DNA of 64,000 bases from Cystobacter fuscus DSM 2262 (GTDB lineage: Bacteria; Myxococcota; Myxococcia; Myxococcales; Myxococcaceae). The stretch is taken from assembly GCF_000335475.2 (NCBI RefSeq), contig NZ_ANAH02000065.1, positions 1 to 64,000 on the forward strand. Direction: 5' to 3'. Made by a program: the position numbers and the translations under genes. The notes below the pieces were generated by a model that worked only from the letters and a program-made list of their open reading frames with translations, was not told where the DNA came from and made no database searches. Of this stretch, positions 37,688 to 46,898 are shown piece by piece. Within the stretch, counting starts at the first letter, position 1, and the number at the start of each line of letters is the position of its first letter.

Positions 37688-39802
37688 TCAGTAGAAGGAG
37701 AACGGCCACCACGAGAGCATCGGCTGGCCCGCGTCATCCCTGGCCAGGTTGCCGTTGCCCGGCATGCTCTGCATCCAGTACATCACCCAACCCCCGCTGC
37801 AATCCGGGGCGATGCTGTTGTAGGCGGAGAACTTGGAGGTGGAGAAGACCTCCCGCTTGTCCTGGCCGCCGGGGCCGTTGCGCATGCGGAAGTTCTCGCA
37901 GGTGGACACCTGCGCCTGGGGGCTCTGATCGTCGTAGTGGCCGCGCGAGTTGGGCGCCAGGTGGATGCTCTGGCAGGCCGGCACGTAGGGCTGGATCGTT
38001 CCCTGGCTCGTGCCCACGTTGTAGCTCACCCGGCCGCCGGACCCCTCCAGGGCCTTCTGCACACAGGTGCTGTCCCAGGCGGTGGTGCAGCACTGCGGAG
38101 CCGACGCGCAGACGCTGGCCGCGGTGGCGCTGCACGTGCTGGACAGGGCGGCGCCCACCACCAGCTCCTGGTGCGCGCAGGTGCTCGCGGCGTGGTTGAG
38201 GCAGGCGTTGGGGTTGTCGTAGGGACAGGAGTACCAGCTCTCGAAGGGGCGGCCGTAGCGGGTGTCGAGGTTGAAGTCGGCGAACTCCTTGAAGTACCGG
38301 GTGAAGTAGGGGATGAGGCCGCGGTTGCCGGTGGACTCGATGCCATGGCCCATGCTGTGCGAGTAGCAGCCGGGGCCGCGGGTGTTGTTCACCCAGCCGA
38401 TGCGGATGGAGCGCGTGCAGTGGGCGGGCAGCGCGGCCACGTCCTCGTCATCGAAGCAGCCATTGCCCGCGCAGGTGTCCATCGGCTGGCCGGCGATGCG
38501 GTTGCGGTTCGCGTCGTACCGGGGCTTGAGCTCCAGCACCTCGGCGGCGCTCACGTCCGGCACGTCCGCGTCGCCGTACACCCAGACCTCGTGCACCACA
38601 CCCGCGTTGACGGCCTCGCACAGATCCATCAGGTGCCCGTCGGCCGCGCGCAGGCCGTAGTACTGGGCGAACTCCTGGGAAAAGAGCTTCGCGTAGTCGA
38701 AGCTCCAGTAGCCCTGCGCGGGGTTCTCGCGCGGGTACTTCGTGCTGTTGCGCCAGGCGTAGCCCGCGGGCACGCTCGCGTCGCGCAGGTCCACCGGTTT
38801 GATGGTGTATTGCAGCATGGGCTCGGCCGATGCGTCGCGGTAGGCGTGGTAGCGCGAGCCCTCCGTGAGGGCGTTGTTGATCTGATTCAGGTGGCTCATC
38901 ATCGCCGCGTTGTCCTTGGCGTTGACGAAGTTGAGCGCGAGCACCGTGGGCCGCAACATGCGCACCTTCTCGTGGTTCTGCGCCAGCCAGGGATCCGAGT
39001 TGGCGGCGGACTGCGTGTTGGGCCACACCTCCTGGCCGAGCTGCTGCACCTGGGCCTGCGTCAGCGCCACGTTGTACAGGCGCACCTCGTCAATCAGCCC
39101 GCCGAAGCCGGAGTTGGCCGGGTTGTTGCCGATGACGAGGGGACGGTTGGACTGCTGGAGTGTCCCGGAGACGGCCTTGGTGGCCCGCAGGACGCCATTC
39201 ACGTAGAGCCGCAGGCTGGTGCCGTCATACACGCCCGCCACGTGCGCCCACTGGTTGGGCACCGCGGCCACGCGCACATCATGGGTGACGCCCCAGGTGC
39301 CGCCCGGCAGGGCGATGGAGAAGGAGTACTCCCCATTCCAGATGCCGAGGTTGTAGGAGTCGTAGCCGTACCACTTGTTGAGGATGGCGCGCCCACCCGT
39401 GAGCGTCTGACCGGGCTTGACCCAGGAGGCCAGCGTCAACGCGTTGGTGAGGTGGAAGGCCGGACGGTCCGGCACCTCCACCTTGTCATCCGTGAGATCG
39501 AACGAGCCGGCGCGGCGGATGCGCCCGTCCTCGTCGCAGCCCGCGCCGTTGGAGCGCGTGCCATGTGCGCCGTTGCCGGACGCGTCCGTCACGGTCGTCG
39601 TGGCGCAGCCATCATCGAACTTCCAATACGCCAGCGGCGCGGGCAGGGCGAGCAGTCCCCGCTGGCCCTGGTGGGTCTCCGAGGCCCGCTCGGGGCTCTC
39701 CTCCGTGGGGAAGCTCTCCCCGGTCGTGTCTGGCTGCACACCATTGCAGCCCGCGGCGAGCGCTCCCCACAACAAGACTCCCCTCAGAAGATCGCGGTGC
39801 AT
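37688..39802 (-). CDS. Secreted LamG-domain lipoprotein
   Basis: 704 residues. Lipoprotein signal LLWGALAAGC gives a lipidated Cys19. Residues 55-255 are a LamG/concanavalin-like domain (LAYWKFDDG, LTLASWVKPGQ, WAHVAGVYDGTSLRLYVNG, GGLIDEVRLYN), which usually binds carbohydrate. The remaining 450 residues form a Cys-rich module (YWSFDYAKLFSQEFAQYYGL, HEVWVYGDADVPD, RGPGCYSHSMGHGIESTG, CCTTAWDSTCV) that I recall in myxobacterial and planctomycete secreted proteins but cannot name; SHSMGHGIE might be metal-binding. It is probably on the outer membrane or secreted. It is convergent with the hydrolase gene. Confidence 0.8.
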   Translation of the reverse strand: MHRDLLRGVLLWGALAAGCNGVQPDTTGESFPTEESPERASETHQGQRGLLALPAPLAYWKFDDGCATTTVTDASGNGAHGTRSNGAGCDEDGRIRRAGSFDLTDDKVEVPDRPAFHLTNALTLASWVKPGQTLTGGRAILNKWYGYDSYNLGIWNGEYSFSIALPGGTWGVTHDVRVAAVPNQWAHVAGVYDGTSLRLYVNGVLRATKAVSGTLQQSNRPLVIGNNPANSGFGGLIDEVRLYNVALTQAQVQQLGQEVWPNTQSAANSDPWLAQNHEKVRMLRPTVLALNFVNAKDNAAMMSHLNQINNALTEGSRYHAYRDASAEPMLQYTIKPVDLRDASVPAGYAWRNSTKYPRENPAQGYWSFDYAKLFSQEFAQYYGLRAADGHLMDLCEAVNAGVVHEVWVYGDADVPDVSAAEVLELKPRYDANRNRIAGQPMDTCAGNGCFDDEDVAALPAHCTRSIRIGWVNNTRGPGCYSHSMGHGIESTGNRGLIPYFTRYFKEFADFNLDTRYGRPFESWYSCPYDNPNACLNHAASTCAHQELVVGAALSSTCSATAASVCASAPQCCTTAWDSTCVQKALEGSGGRVSYNVGTSQGTIQPYVPACQSIHLAPNSRGHYDDQSPQAQVSTCENFRMRNGPGGQDKREVFSTSKFSAYNSIAPDCSGGWVMYWMQSMPGNGNLARDDAGQPMLSWWPFSFY

Positions 39803-39906
39803 TGTTCGAACATCTCCCCCTTCATGGCGCGAACCATTCGCGCTTCGTCAGAGGGAACGTGGTGCCCGCGATTTCTTACGTGCGCCTTTTTTCACCCGCC
39901 CGAGCC

Positions 39907-40089
39907 CTAGGTCGGGTCTTGATGACCGGGATCCTCGATCCTCACGGGAGGCGTCTCCCCGACCTGGTTCTCATCGGGAGTGCCGTTCGGGGTTTTCTTT
40001 TTCTCGCTCGCGGGGCGTCGGGCAGTGGGCGTGCCCTGTGACGTGGAGTTCGAAGTGGAAGGCCGGGTGGGAGTACGAACGTCTGCCAT
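39907..40089 (-). CDS. Small hydrophilic protein, function unknown
   Basis: 60 residues, ATG 40089 preceded by CAGGAG at good spacing. Composition is mostly Thr, Pro, Ser, Lys and Glu (MADVRTPTRPSTSNSTSQGT...), with no hydrophobic core, so it is likely disordered. It sits 70 bp after the CHAT gene, with a hairpin between them, so it may be transcribed separately. The good ribosome site is the main reason to call it real. Confidence 0.5.
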   Translation of the reverse strand: MADVRTPTRPSTSNSTSQGTPTARRPASEKKKTPNGTPDENQVGETPPVRIEDPGHQDPT

Positions 40090-40109
40090 GTGTGTCTCCT
40101 GCGTGTGAA

Positions 40110-40143
40110 GCGGGATGCCGCGTCAATGGGACGGCATCCCCGC
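40110..40143 (-). terminator. Hairpin after the CHAT protease gene
   Basis: Arms GCGGGATGCCG and CGGCATCCCCGC pair with one bulged C around an 11-base loop, 17 bases after the CHAT stop. Confidence 0.5.
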
Positions 40144-40159
40144 GAATTCTTACGTGGGC

Positions 40160-43087
40160 TCACTCGTAGAGCAGCACGCCCCCGAGCCACCGTTGACCCT
40201 TGCCCTCGGCGAGCCACTGGCGCCGCTCGTCCCTCAGCGCCGAGGCCGGCGAGCTGCCCTGGCGGATCCGCTCCCGGACGGCGTTGAAGAACGCGGCCGC
40301 CTCCAGATCCGGGATTTCCTCGGTGGCGGCGAGCACCGCCCGGGCTCCCGCCTGGATGAAGGCCGCGGGCAGTCCCGAGGGCTCGTGGAGGATGTGGGCG
40401 CCGCGCGCGGCCCGGCAGGCGGCCAGCACCACCAGCGGCGCTCCCTCCAGGTGCTGCTCCCGGATGTGCCCCGCGCCCAGCTCGTCACTCATGCCCTCCT
40501 TGGCGAGCACGAGGGAGGAGAAGCGTGAGGCGGTGAGGAGGCCGTGGGTCACCAGATCGATGTCCGTCGCGTCCCGCATGGCCGCGAGCACCCGGGACGG
40601 TGTCGCCTCCGTGCCCAGCAGCACCCGCTGCTCCTCGGTCGGGCCAAAGGCCGTGCTCCATGCGTTGAGCTGTCCCAGGGTCCGCACCCTCTCGGAGGAG
40701 AGCGCCACGTCCTTCACCACGAGGTGGATGCCGCGTCCCATCGGCGGGGCGGGGGGAGGCCCCGCTCGCAGCCTGTAGCTCCACGCCACGTCCGCGGGCA
40801 GCAGGCCCGGTCGATCCATCAGGGGAGGCCGGGCGAAGGCCTCCACCTTCTCACACCCCTGAAGCGCGGCGAGGGCCTCGCCGGGAACGAAGCCGCTCAG
40901 GTTCTCCGGTAGCGGACTCCGGCGCGCGCCTTCGTGGTAGCCCAGGAGCTGACCCGCGGCGCCCCGGACGATGAGCAGGCTCCGCTCGCTGTCCTCGGTC
41001 GCGGCGACCAGGCACCGCCCGGGCAGGGGGTGGCCCTGCTCCCGGCCGAACAGCTCCAGCGCCGCGCCATGGTCGCCAGCCTTGCCCGCGTCGAGGATGA
41101 GCGACGTGAAGGTATAGGCCCGGAGCTTCTGGGCATCCTCGTCCCGGGTCAGGACGTCACTGGACTCCAGCTCCTGGAGGAGCTGCTCGAGCAGGGCGCG
41201 GCCCTTCTGGCGATCCCTCTCGATGGTGAACCGGCCCAGGGAATGTCGCAGCAGCAGGCGTTGGACCCGCGTGGTGCTGGCGGGCGCCTCCGCGAGCGCC
41301 CGGAGCAGGGCGGCCTCGTCCCCGGGGGTGGGGCGCTGCCGCGAGATGTCCGCGAGCGCCAGCGTTCCGACGAACGTCAGGGGGAGTTCCGTGGCCATCG
41401 CCCGATCGAGCTCCACGCGCGCCAGGTCGAAGCGCAGCTCGCTCAGCGCGAGGTTCGCCAGACTCTGGTGGGCGAAGCGCTCGTACTCCTTGTCCCCCTC
41501 GCGTCGCATGAGAAGCTCCGCGAACCAGGCACGTGCGAGCGGCCCATCGTCGCGCAACCGCGCGAGCTGCGCGAGGTGGCCGAGCGCGAGCTCCTCCTTG
41601 TCCCGGCTGTTCGTCGCGCGGGCACGCCGCCAGGCCTGCTCCGCGGCCACCTCCGCCTCGTCCAGCCGCAGCTGCTTGGATTCGATTCCGGCGAGCTCCA
41701 TCTCGATGAACTGACAGCGGTACTCGATGGGGGTGGTGGCGCAGAGCGAGCGGGCGCCCAGGAGCGTCTGCCGGGCCTCCTCCTCCTGGCCTCTCGCCAC
41801 CTGGGCCGCCGCGCGCTCCTGGGCGGCGAGCAGCCGGAACCAGGGATCCTGGCTGGCCTCGGCCCGCGCCTCGAAGTCCTCGAGGTGGCGGCCCACGGCC
41901 TTGGCGTAGACGAGCGCGCCCATGAGCAGATCTCCCTCGGGGGAGCTCAGCAACCGCGCGATGAGCGCCTGGACCTGCTCGGGCGGAAGGGTGCCCTGGC
42001 GAAGCTGGCCATAGGCCTGGGCCAGGGGGGCCCGGCGCGCGAAGTCACTCGCGGCGATGCGCTCGACATAGCGGGCCAACACGTCTCCTCCGGCCTGCTG
42101 ATCGAGCTGCCGCGCCAGGGGAAGGAGTGCCTGGACCTGCTCGGGCGAGGTGCGGGTCCGAACGGCGTCATAGAAGTACAGCCGGAAGTTGGGGGCGCGC
42201 TCGGCGAGGAGCTCCGCGGAAGGTGGAGTGCCATTCGCGGCGAGCGCCCGCCCCGCGCTCACGACGCTCTTCCACCGCTGGATGCGGGCCTGCTCGGCGG
42301 CGCGAAGTGTCTCGGCGCGCTGGCGTGCCTCCTGCGCCCACCCGGGCTCTCCCCGCTGGGCGATGTCGAGGAAGAGGCGGGCCGAGGGCTCCAGGAGATC
42401 CAGCTCCCTCAGGGCCAGGGCCTTGTTCCAGAGCGCCGGGGGGAGTGTGGGCTCCTGGTCGAGCGCGCGCTCCAGGTGCCGGAGCGCCTCCTCGGGAGAG
42501 CCCTCGAGGAGCAGGGCCGTGGCCCGGAGCGTCTCGTTCCGAGGTGTACCCGGCAGGGGCGCGAGGTACTCCAGGGCCTGCGCCACCAGACTCTTGTCGT
42601 TCCTCGCGAGCAGGGCGGCCGCCAGCCCCGCGCCGTCGTCGTTCCGTTCGAGCTCCGCGAGCGTCTCGAGCGGAAGCCTCGCGCCTCGCGAGGGCTCCTG
42701 CCCCATCCTCCGGGCCGCCAGGGGCCGGTGGGGCTCGGCGTCCGCGAGGGCCAGGCGCATCTCGAGCCGGCGCTCCGGCTCACGCATCAACCAGGGATCC
42801 GTCCGCGAGGCTCCGGGCCGCACGAGGACGAGGGCGAGGAGCGCGGCACAAGCCACCCCCACGAGGGCCGCCATGCCCCAGCGGGGGAAGGCGCGGCGGG
42901 GCGGCGCGGGGAGGGGAGCCGGCAGCCGCTCGACATGGCGCGAGGCCATCATCTTGAGCTGCAAGAGGTCTCCCAGCCCGGCCTGGCACCGGGCACACTC
43001 CAGCAGGTGCTCGCGGAAGGCCTCCGCCTCGTCGGGAGCCAGCTCGCCATCCGCGAAGCGCTCGAGTCGTTCACAGTGCGCGGACAT
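40160..43087 (-). CDS. Zinc-finger anti-sigma domain fused to TPR and CHAT protease
   Basis: 975 residues. Residues 1-45 form a zf-HC2-type anti-sigma domain (HCERLERFADGELAPDE...HLLECARCQ with the HxxxCxxC zinc motif). One membrane segment at about 71-88 is followed by about 500 residues of TPR-like helices (GSPEEALRHLERALDQEPTLPPALWNKALALREL). The last 200 residues are a caspase-like CHAT protease with His848 (DLVTHGLL) and Cys891 (VVLAACRAARG). Its ATG shares a base with the sigma factor stop. The membrane topology puts the zinc finger in the cytoplasm with the sigma factor and the TPR-CHAT part outside. This suggests a sigma factor held by a protein that also carries its own protease. Confidence 0.88.
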   Translation of the reverse strand: MSAHCERLERFADGELAPDEAEAFREHLLECARCQAGLGDLLQLKMMASRHVERLPAPLPAPPRRAFPRWGMAALVGVACAALLALVLVRPGASRTDPWLMREPERRLEMRLALADAEPHRPLAARRMGQEPSRGARLPLETLAELERNDDGAGLAAALLARNDKSLVAQALEYLAPLPGTPRNETLRATALLLEGSPEEALRHLERALDQEPTLPPALWNKALALRELDLLEPSARLFLDIAQRGEPGWAQEARQRAETLRAAEQARIQRWKSVVSAGRALAANGTPPSAELLAERAPNFRLYFYDAVRTRTSPEQVQALLPLARQLDQQAGGDVLARYVERIAASDFARRAPLAQAYGQLRQGTLPPEQVQALIARLLSSPEGDLLMGALVYAKAVGRHLEDFEARAEASQDPWFRLLAAQERAAAQVARGQEEEARQTLLGARSLCATTPIEYRCQFIEMELAGIESKQLRLDEAEVAAEQAWRRARATNSRDKEELALGHLAQLARLRDDGPLARAWFAELLMRREGDKEYERFAHQSLANLALSELRFDLARVELDRAMATELPLTFVGTLALADISRQRPTPGDEAALLRALAEAPASTTRVQRLLLRHSLGRFTIERDRQKGRALLEQLLQELESSDVLTRDEDAQKLRAYTFTSLILDAGKAGDHGAALELFGREQGHPLPGRCLVAATEDSERSLLIVRGAAGQLLGYHEGARRSPLPENLSGFVPGEALAALQGCEKVEAFARPPLMDRPGLLPADVAWSYRLRAGPPPAPPMGRGIHLVVKDVALSSERVRTLGQLNAWSTAFGPTEEQRVLLGTEATPSRVLAAMRDATDIDLVTHGLLTASRFSSLVLAKEGMSDELGAGHIREQHLEGAPLVVLAACRAARGAHILHEPSGLPAAFIQAGARAVLAATEEIPDLEAAAFFNAVRERIRQGSSPASALRDERRQWLAEGKGQRWLGGVLLYE

Positions 43088-43638
43088 CAGTTGTCTCCCA
43101 CTTGGATGAGGGGTTCGAGCAGCTTGCGCAGTTTCGAGCGGGCGTCGTGGAGCCGCTTGGCCACGGTGCCCTCCTGGATGCCGAGTTCCTGGGCGATCTC
43201 CTTGTACTTCCGGCCTCGGGCATGCATTTCGAAGGTGGTGCGCGCCACCGGGCTCAAGGCCTGGACGGCCGAGCTGAACTGCTCGTCGGAGACGCGCTCG
43301 TGGAGGGGGCGCGGGGGCGGCTCGGGAGCGGCCGGGAGCGCCTGCCGGGCCAGCTCCTCGACGCTCCGCTCCCGGGTGCGCTGTCTGCGGAGCTGATCGT
43401 AGAAGCAGTTCGTCAGGGTGGTGACGAGCCAGCTGGCACAGACATGCTCGTCGGGTAGCTGGGAGACCTGGCCGAAGGCCGCCAGGAAGCGAACGATCGT
43501 CTCCTGGGTGAGATCCTCGGCATCGGCGGGATTGCGGCAGAGGGCGCGAGCCTGGGCGAGCAGCCAGCGCCGTTGCCGGGCGAGGAGCTCATGTAGCCGC
43601 TGGGCAACCACCTCATCGGCATCTGACGGCAGGGTCAT
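43087..43638 (-). CDS. ECF-type RNA polymerase sigma factor
   Basis: 183 residues from ATG 43638; a GTG two codons upstream is possible. Sigma region 2 (RRWLLAQARALCRNPADAEDLTQETIVRFLAAF) and region 4 (LSPVARTTFEMHARGRKYKEIAQELGIQEGTVAKRLHDARSKL) are clear. The last codons overlap the start of the zinc-finger/CHAT gene (TGATG). By analogy with other ECF/anti-sigma pairs it directs RNA polymerase to a small regulon and probably autoregulates this operon. Confidence 0.9.
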   Translation of the reverse strand: MTLPSDADEVVAQRLHELLARQRRWLLAQARALCRNPADAEDLTQETIVRFLAAFGQVSQLPDEHVCASWLVTTLTNCFYDQLRRQRTRERSVEELARQALPAAPEPPPRPLHERVSDEQFSSAVQALSPVARTTFEMHARGRKYKEIAQELGIQEGTVAKRLHDARSKLRKLLEPLIQVGDN

Positions 43639-43854
43639 TAGCACTCACGAAGGGGACGGAGAGCGGGGAGCCTCTTACCCTCGAAGTGCCAGAGCGTTCA
43701 AACCCGGACGGTTGCCTGGGGAGGAATCATGCCTCCAGGGGGCGCTCGATGGTGAAGGTGGCGCTCTCCCCTCGGGAGGGAGAGAGGGCCTCGGACCTTC
43801 CTCTCCCGACGTGCCGCGCCCCGCCAGGCGATGAGGTCCGAGCGGAGGAAGTTC

Positions 43855-44619
43855 CTAGAGGTGCAGGCCTCCAGAAACCTCGATGCGCTGGGCGGTCACC
43901 CACCGGTTCGCATCGGAAAGCAGCGAGGCGATCATCGGACCGATATCATCGGGAACGCCGGTCCGGCCGAGCGCGGTGTTCGCGGCCACCTCCCGGTTGA
44001 GGGCGGGATTGTCGCGCACCGCACCTCCGAAGAAGTCAGTCTCGGTGGCGCCGGGCGCGACCACGTTGACGGTGATGCCGCGCGGGGCCAGTTCCTTCGC
44101 CATGTAGCGCGTGAGGATCTCGACGGCCCCCTTCATCGAGGCATAGGCCGCACTGCCCGCGCTGACGAAGCGGGTGAGCCCGGTGGAGAGATTCACGATC
44201 CTTCCGCCCTCGGCGATCAGCGGTAGCAGCTTCTGCGTCAGGAAGAGCACGCCCTTGAAGTGGAGGTTGCAGAGCCGATCGAAGTCCTCTTCGGTGATCT
44301 GGTCGAACGGGGCCGGGTGGTGTGCCCCCGCGTTGTTGACGAGATGGTCGAAACGGTCTCTTGCCCACACGCTCCGTAGCGCTTCTTGCACCTGCTTGGC
44401 GAAACCATCGAAGGAGGCGATGTCGCCGACGTCGAGCCGCAGGGCGACGGCCTTTCGTCCGAGCGCTTCGATGGCCACTACGAGGTTGTCGGCTTCAGCG
44501 CGATTCGAGTGATAGGTCACAATCACATCGGTGCCGCGCCTGGCCAGGCTGATGGCCGTGTTGCGTCCGAGACCGCGGCTGGCACCGGTGACGAGTGCCA
44601 CTTTTCCTGTTGGGTTCAT
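43855..44619 (-). CDS. Short-chain dehydrogenase/reductase
   Basis: 254 residues from ATG 44619; GAAGGAG at nine bases favours it over ATG 44625. NAD(P)-binding TGASRGLG near the start, NNAG near 94, catalytic Ser in VNLSTG, and a YASMK (YxxxK) motif, then PGATETDF. A classical SDR acting on an alcohol or ketone, substrate unknown. An Arg after TGAS suggests NADPH preference. It is divergent from the AraC-type regulator across about 200 bp, so that regulator probably controls it. Confidence 0.9.
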   Translation of the reverse strand: MNPTGKVALVTGASRGLGRNTAISLARRGTDVIVTYHSNRAEADNLVVAIEALGRKAVALRLDVGDIASFDGFAKQVQEALRSVWARDRFDHLVNNAGAHHPAPFDQITEEDFDRLCNLHFKGVLFLTQKLLPLIAEGGRIVNLSTGLTRFVSAGSAAYASMKGAVEILTRYMAKELAPRGITVNVVAPGATETDFFGGAVRDNPALNREVAANTALGRTGVPDDIGPMIASLLSDANRWVTAQRIEVSGGLHL

Positions 44620-44818
44620 TTGCATCTCCTTCGGCCTGGGCCACTCCCAGGCGTGTTGGGTGAGTGCAATCATGCGAAAGGCCACTTGGGCCTTCATGCT
44701 CGAACCCTCGAATTTCTTGCCTGATCCTCCAAAAGTGGTGGGTGGTGCCTGGAGGCCGCGGTACAGTTGGCTGGAAGGAAGGTTCGCGGGCCGAGCGGCT
44801 CGTGCGCGGAGACCCTGC

Positions 44819-45721
44819 ATGCCGTCGGCCCTGAAGACCGCCCTGGTGCAGTTCATTGACGCGAGCGGCGGTGGTGATGGTGTGTTCTCCACGCCGATAG
44901 ACGGTCTCGCCGTGATGAGGACGAGCCGAGAAGTCCTGCCTCATCATTTGATCTACAAGCCGGCGCTCTGCATCGCCGTGCAAGGCTCGAAACAGGTATC
45001 GCTGGGCGATAGCGTGTTCGACTACACAGGGATGCAAGCCCTTGTCGTCGGCGTGGAACTTCCGGCGTTCGGAAGGGTGACCCGGGCGAGTGCCACCGAG
45101 CCCTATCTGGGCATGACCGTCGAATTCGATGTCGGTGTCATGAGGGAGGTCATGGAGCAGCTCGGTGTTCCGCCCCAGCCAGGAGGTGATGCCGGCTCCG
45201 CGGTTTTCGTGGAGGATCTCTCCGCTCCCCTCGTGGATTGTCTCACGCGGCTGGTGCGCATGCTCGCGACGCCCGTGGCGATCCCCATCCTTCAGCCCTC
45301 TGTCATGCGGGAAATCTACTTCTGGTTGCTGACGGGTCCCCATGGTGGCGAGTTCCGCAAGCTCGCGCTCCCGAATGGTCACATGCAGCGTATCGCCGAC
45401 GCGATCTACATCCTGAGGCGGAATTTCTCGCGTCCCATTCGCATCAAGGAGCTGGCCGCGGCCGCGCGGATGAGCGAGTCCTCCTTTCATCAACACTTCA
45501 GGGGGCTGATGTCCATGACCCCGCTTCAATATCAGAAACAGTTGCGGCTGCTGGAGGCACGGCGTCTGATGGTGGCGGAGGGCGAGAACGTGACGCAGGC
45601 CGCTCTTCAGGTGGGCTATGAAAGCGCATCTCAGTTCAGCCGGGAATACGCGCGCATGTTCGGGACGCCGCCCAAGCGCGATACCCTGAAGGCACTCCAG
45701 AAGCCGCGCGCCAGGGCGTGA
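44819..45721 (+). CDS. AraC-family transcriptional regulator
   Basis: 300 residues from ATG 44819. N-terminal AraC_N-type sensor (LIYKPALCIAVQGSKQVSLGDSVFDYTG...VVGVELPAFGRVTRAS) and two C-terminal helix-turn-helix motifs (IRIKELAAAARMSESSFHQHFRGLMSMTPLQYQKQLRLLEARRLM and VTQAALQVGYESASQFSREYARMFG). Members of this group typically activate a divergent oxidoreductase gene; here that is the SDR. The ligand is unknown. Confidence 0.9.
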   Translation: MPSALKTALVQFIDASGGGDGVFSTPIDGLAVMRTSREVLPHHLIYKPALCIAVQGSKQVSLGDSVFDYTGMQALVVGVELPAFGRVTRASATEPYLGMTVEFDVGVMREVMEQLGVPPQPGGDAGSAVFVEDLSAPLVDCLTRLVRMLATPVAIPILQPSVMREIYFWLLTGPHGGEFRKLALPNGHMQRIADAIYILRRNFSRPIRIKELAAAARMSESSFHQHFRGLMSMTPLQYQKQLRLLEARRLMVAEGENVTQAALQVGYESASQFSREYARMFGTPPKRDTLKALQKPRARA

Positions 45722-45965
45722 AAAGGCCTGGCGAGACGAGGGGGCGCCGTGCGAATACCCCCGAACGCCGTCTCCCCTCACACAGGTGAAGGCCCGAGTC
45801 CCGCTCTTCCCCCGGGAACCCCGGGCGTGACAGCGTTGTCGGTGGCCACGTCCCCATTTCGAGGGCAGGTGGCCCCTGGGCTCGCCGATGGATCTCTTCC
45901 GCTTCGCGGGAGGAGACCCCGAGGGCATGGGGAACAGCCGCGGGCGGGGAACGTCTGTTCGCCCC

Positions 45966-46322
45966 TCAGTCGGGAGTGCTTCGGACCGGGAAACGGACGA
46001 ACTCGGCCCCATCCGTTGCCAGGAACTGATCCAACAAGCGGAGGATGTCGGTGAGCGTCTTCTCCAGGTCTCCGCCATTCGCATGGAGGATTTGCTTGGC
46101 CCACCACTCTGGCAGATGGCGCCAGGTTGGATGCTGTTTGTAGATCCACTCGTTGAAGCGCGCTTGAGGGCTCACGAGGCCCGCATCTCCCAGGGCGTCA
46201 TCGTAGCCCACCAGGTAGATGAAGAGATGATCGAGCGTGAAGTCAGGCGCGAACATCCCAGGGCGTTCGCAGATGTGGCGCATGTGCTCGAACACACTGC
46301 CCGCACGCAGAGCAGGACTCAT
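45966..46322 (-). CDS. Probable immunity protein for the papain-fold toxin
   Basis: 118 residues. ATG 46322 overlaps the toxin stop by ATGA. Motifs: CERPGMFAPDFTLDHLFIYLVGYDDALG, NEWIYKQHPTWRHLPEWWAKQIL and LRLLDQFL. This RPGMY-like opening followed by GYDxA and a Trp-rich helix matches small immunity proteins I recall from myxobacterial toxin loci. Cytoplasmic and acidic, as expected for a toxin-binding protein. Confidence 0.6.
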   Translation of the reverse strand: MSPALRAGSVFEHMRHICERPGMFAPDFTLDHLFIYLVGYDDALGDAGLVSPQARFNEWIYKQHPTWRHLPEWWAKQILHANGGDLEKTLTDILRLLDQFLATDGAEFVRFPVRSTPD

Positions 46323-46882
46323 GGAAGTTGGCTCACGATCTTCATCGAAAGGGTTCCAGGCGATTGCAACCGAGCCATGTACTCAGCGAGGGGCAGGCCA
46401 GCGGGTCCCGTCATGGCGTCATACAAGCGGTTCTCGATCTGTACCGCGTAATGGACCGCGTTCTCCGAGATTTGAATGGTTTTCGAGCGAGCACCCACGG
46501 GAAGATCGAAGCCGATGAGGTTGGCTCCTCGATGAGTGCCTGACGTGGTGAATTCGACGTATGAGGGCTTTCTTCCCAGTTGTTTGAATCCCTCGAAAAC
46601 ACTTCGAGCAACCTGGATGCATGGACCTGTTTTTTGATTGGTCGTGCTGAACGCGGACTGAAGGGCCAGCAGCCACTGCGGGGCGGTCCTTCCTGTCTGT
46701 AACTCCCAGAAGCTGATGGCCTCGGCGAAGTCCCCTCGTGCTATGGCGGCCAACATCCGAGTCCGGAGCGTGTCCGGCATCTGGAGAATGGCCTGGGAGA
46801 CCCATCCCGCTGCTCCATTCGTGGGCGATGCCTGAACCGCTGTCGTCAAGACAAGCGTTAGAAAGAGCACGCGGATGTTCAT
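46319..46882 (-). CDS. Secreted papain-fold toxin (polymorphic toxin type)
   Basis: 187 residues from ATG 46882 with GGGGGGAT upstream. Signal peptide 1-18 (MNIRVLFLTLVLTTAVQAS). After a helical linker the C-terminal 105 residues carry Cys88 (GPCIQVARSVFEGFKQLG), His144 (NAVHYAVQIENRLYDAMTGPAG) and Asp155, the Cys-His-Asp arrangement and the YDAMTGPAG box of papain-fold toxin domains. These act as proteases, deamidases or related enzymes inside a competitor or sibling cell. The frame is intact, unlike the toxins at 1.7-4.2 kb, and it is coupled to an immunity gene. Delivery would be by outer-membrane exchange or another route; none is encoded nearby. Confidence 0.65.
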   Translation of the reverse strand: MNIRVLFLTLVLTTAVQASPTNGAAGWVSQAILQMPDTLRTRMLAAIARGDFAEAISFWELQTGRTAPQWLLALQSAFSTTNQKTGPCIQVARSVFEGFKQLGRKPSYVEFTTSGTHRGANLIGFDLPVGARSKTIQISENAVHYAVQIENRLYDAMTGPAGLPLAEYMARLQSPGTLSMKIVSQLP

Positions 46883-46898
46883 TGATCCCCCCGAGATG

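Noticed and set aside
37577-43396. Long plus-strand frames opposite the LamG and CHAT genes
   Set aside because: Antisense shadows of genes with signal peptides and catalytic motifs on the minus strand.
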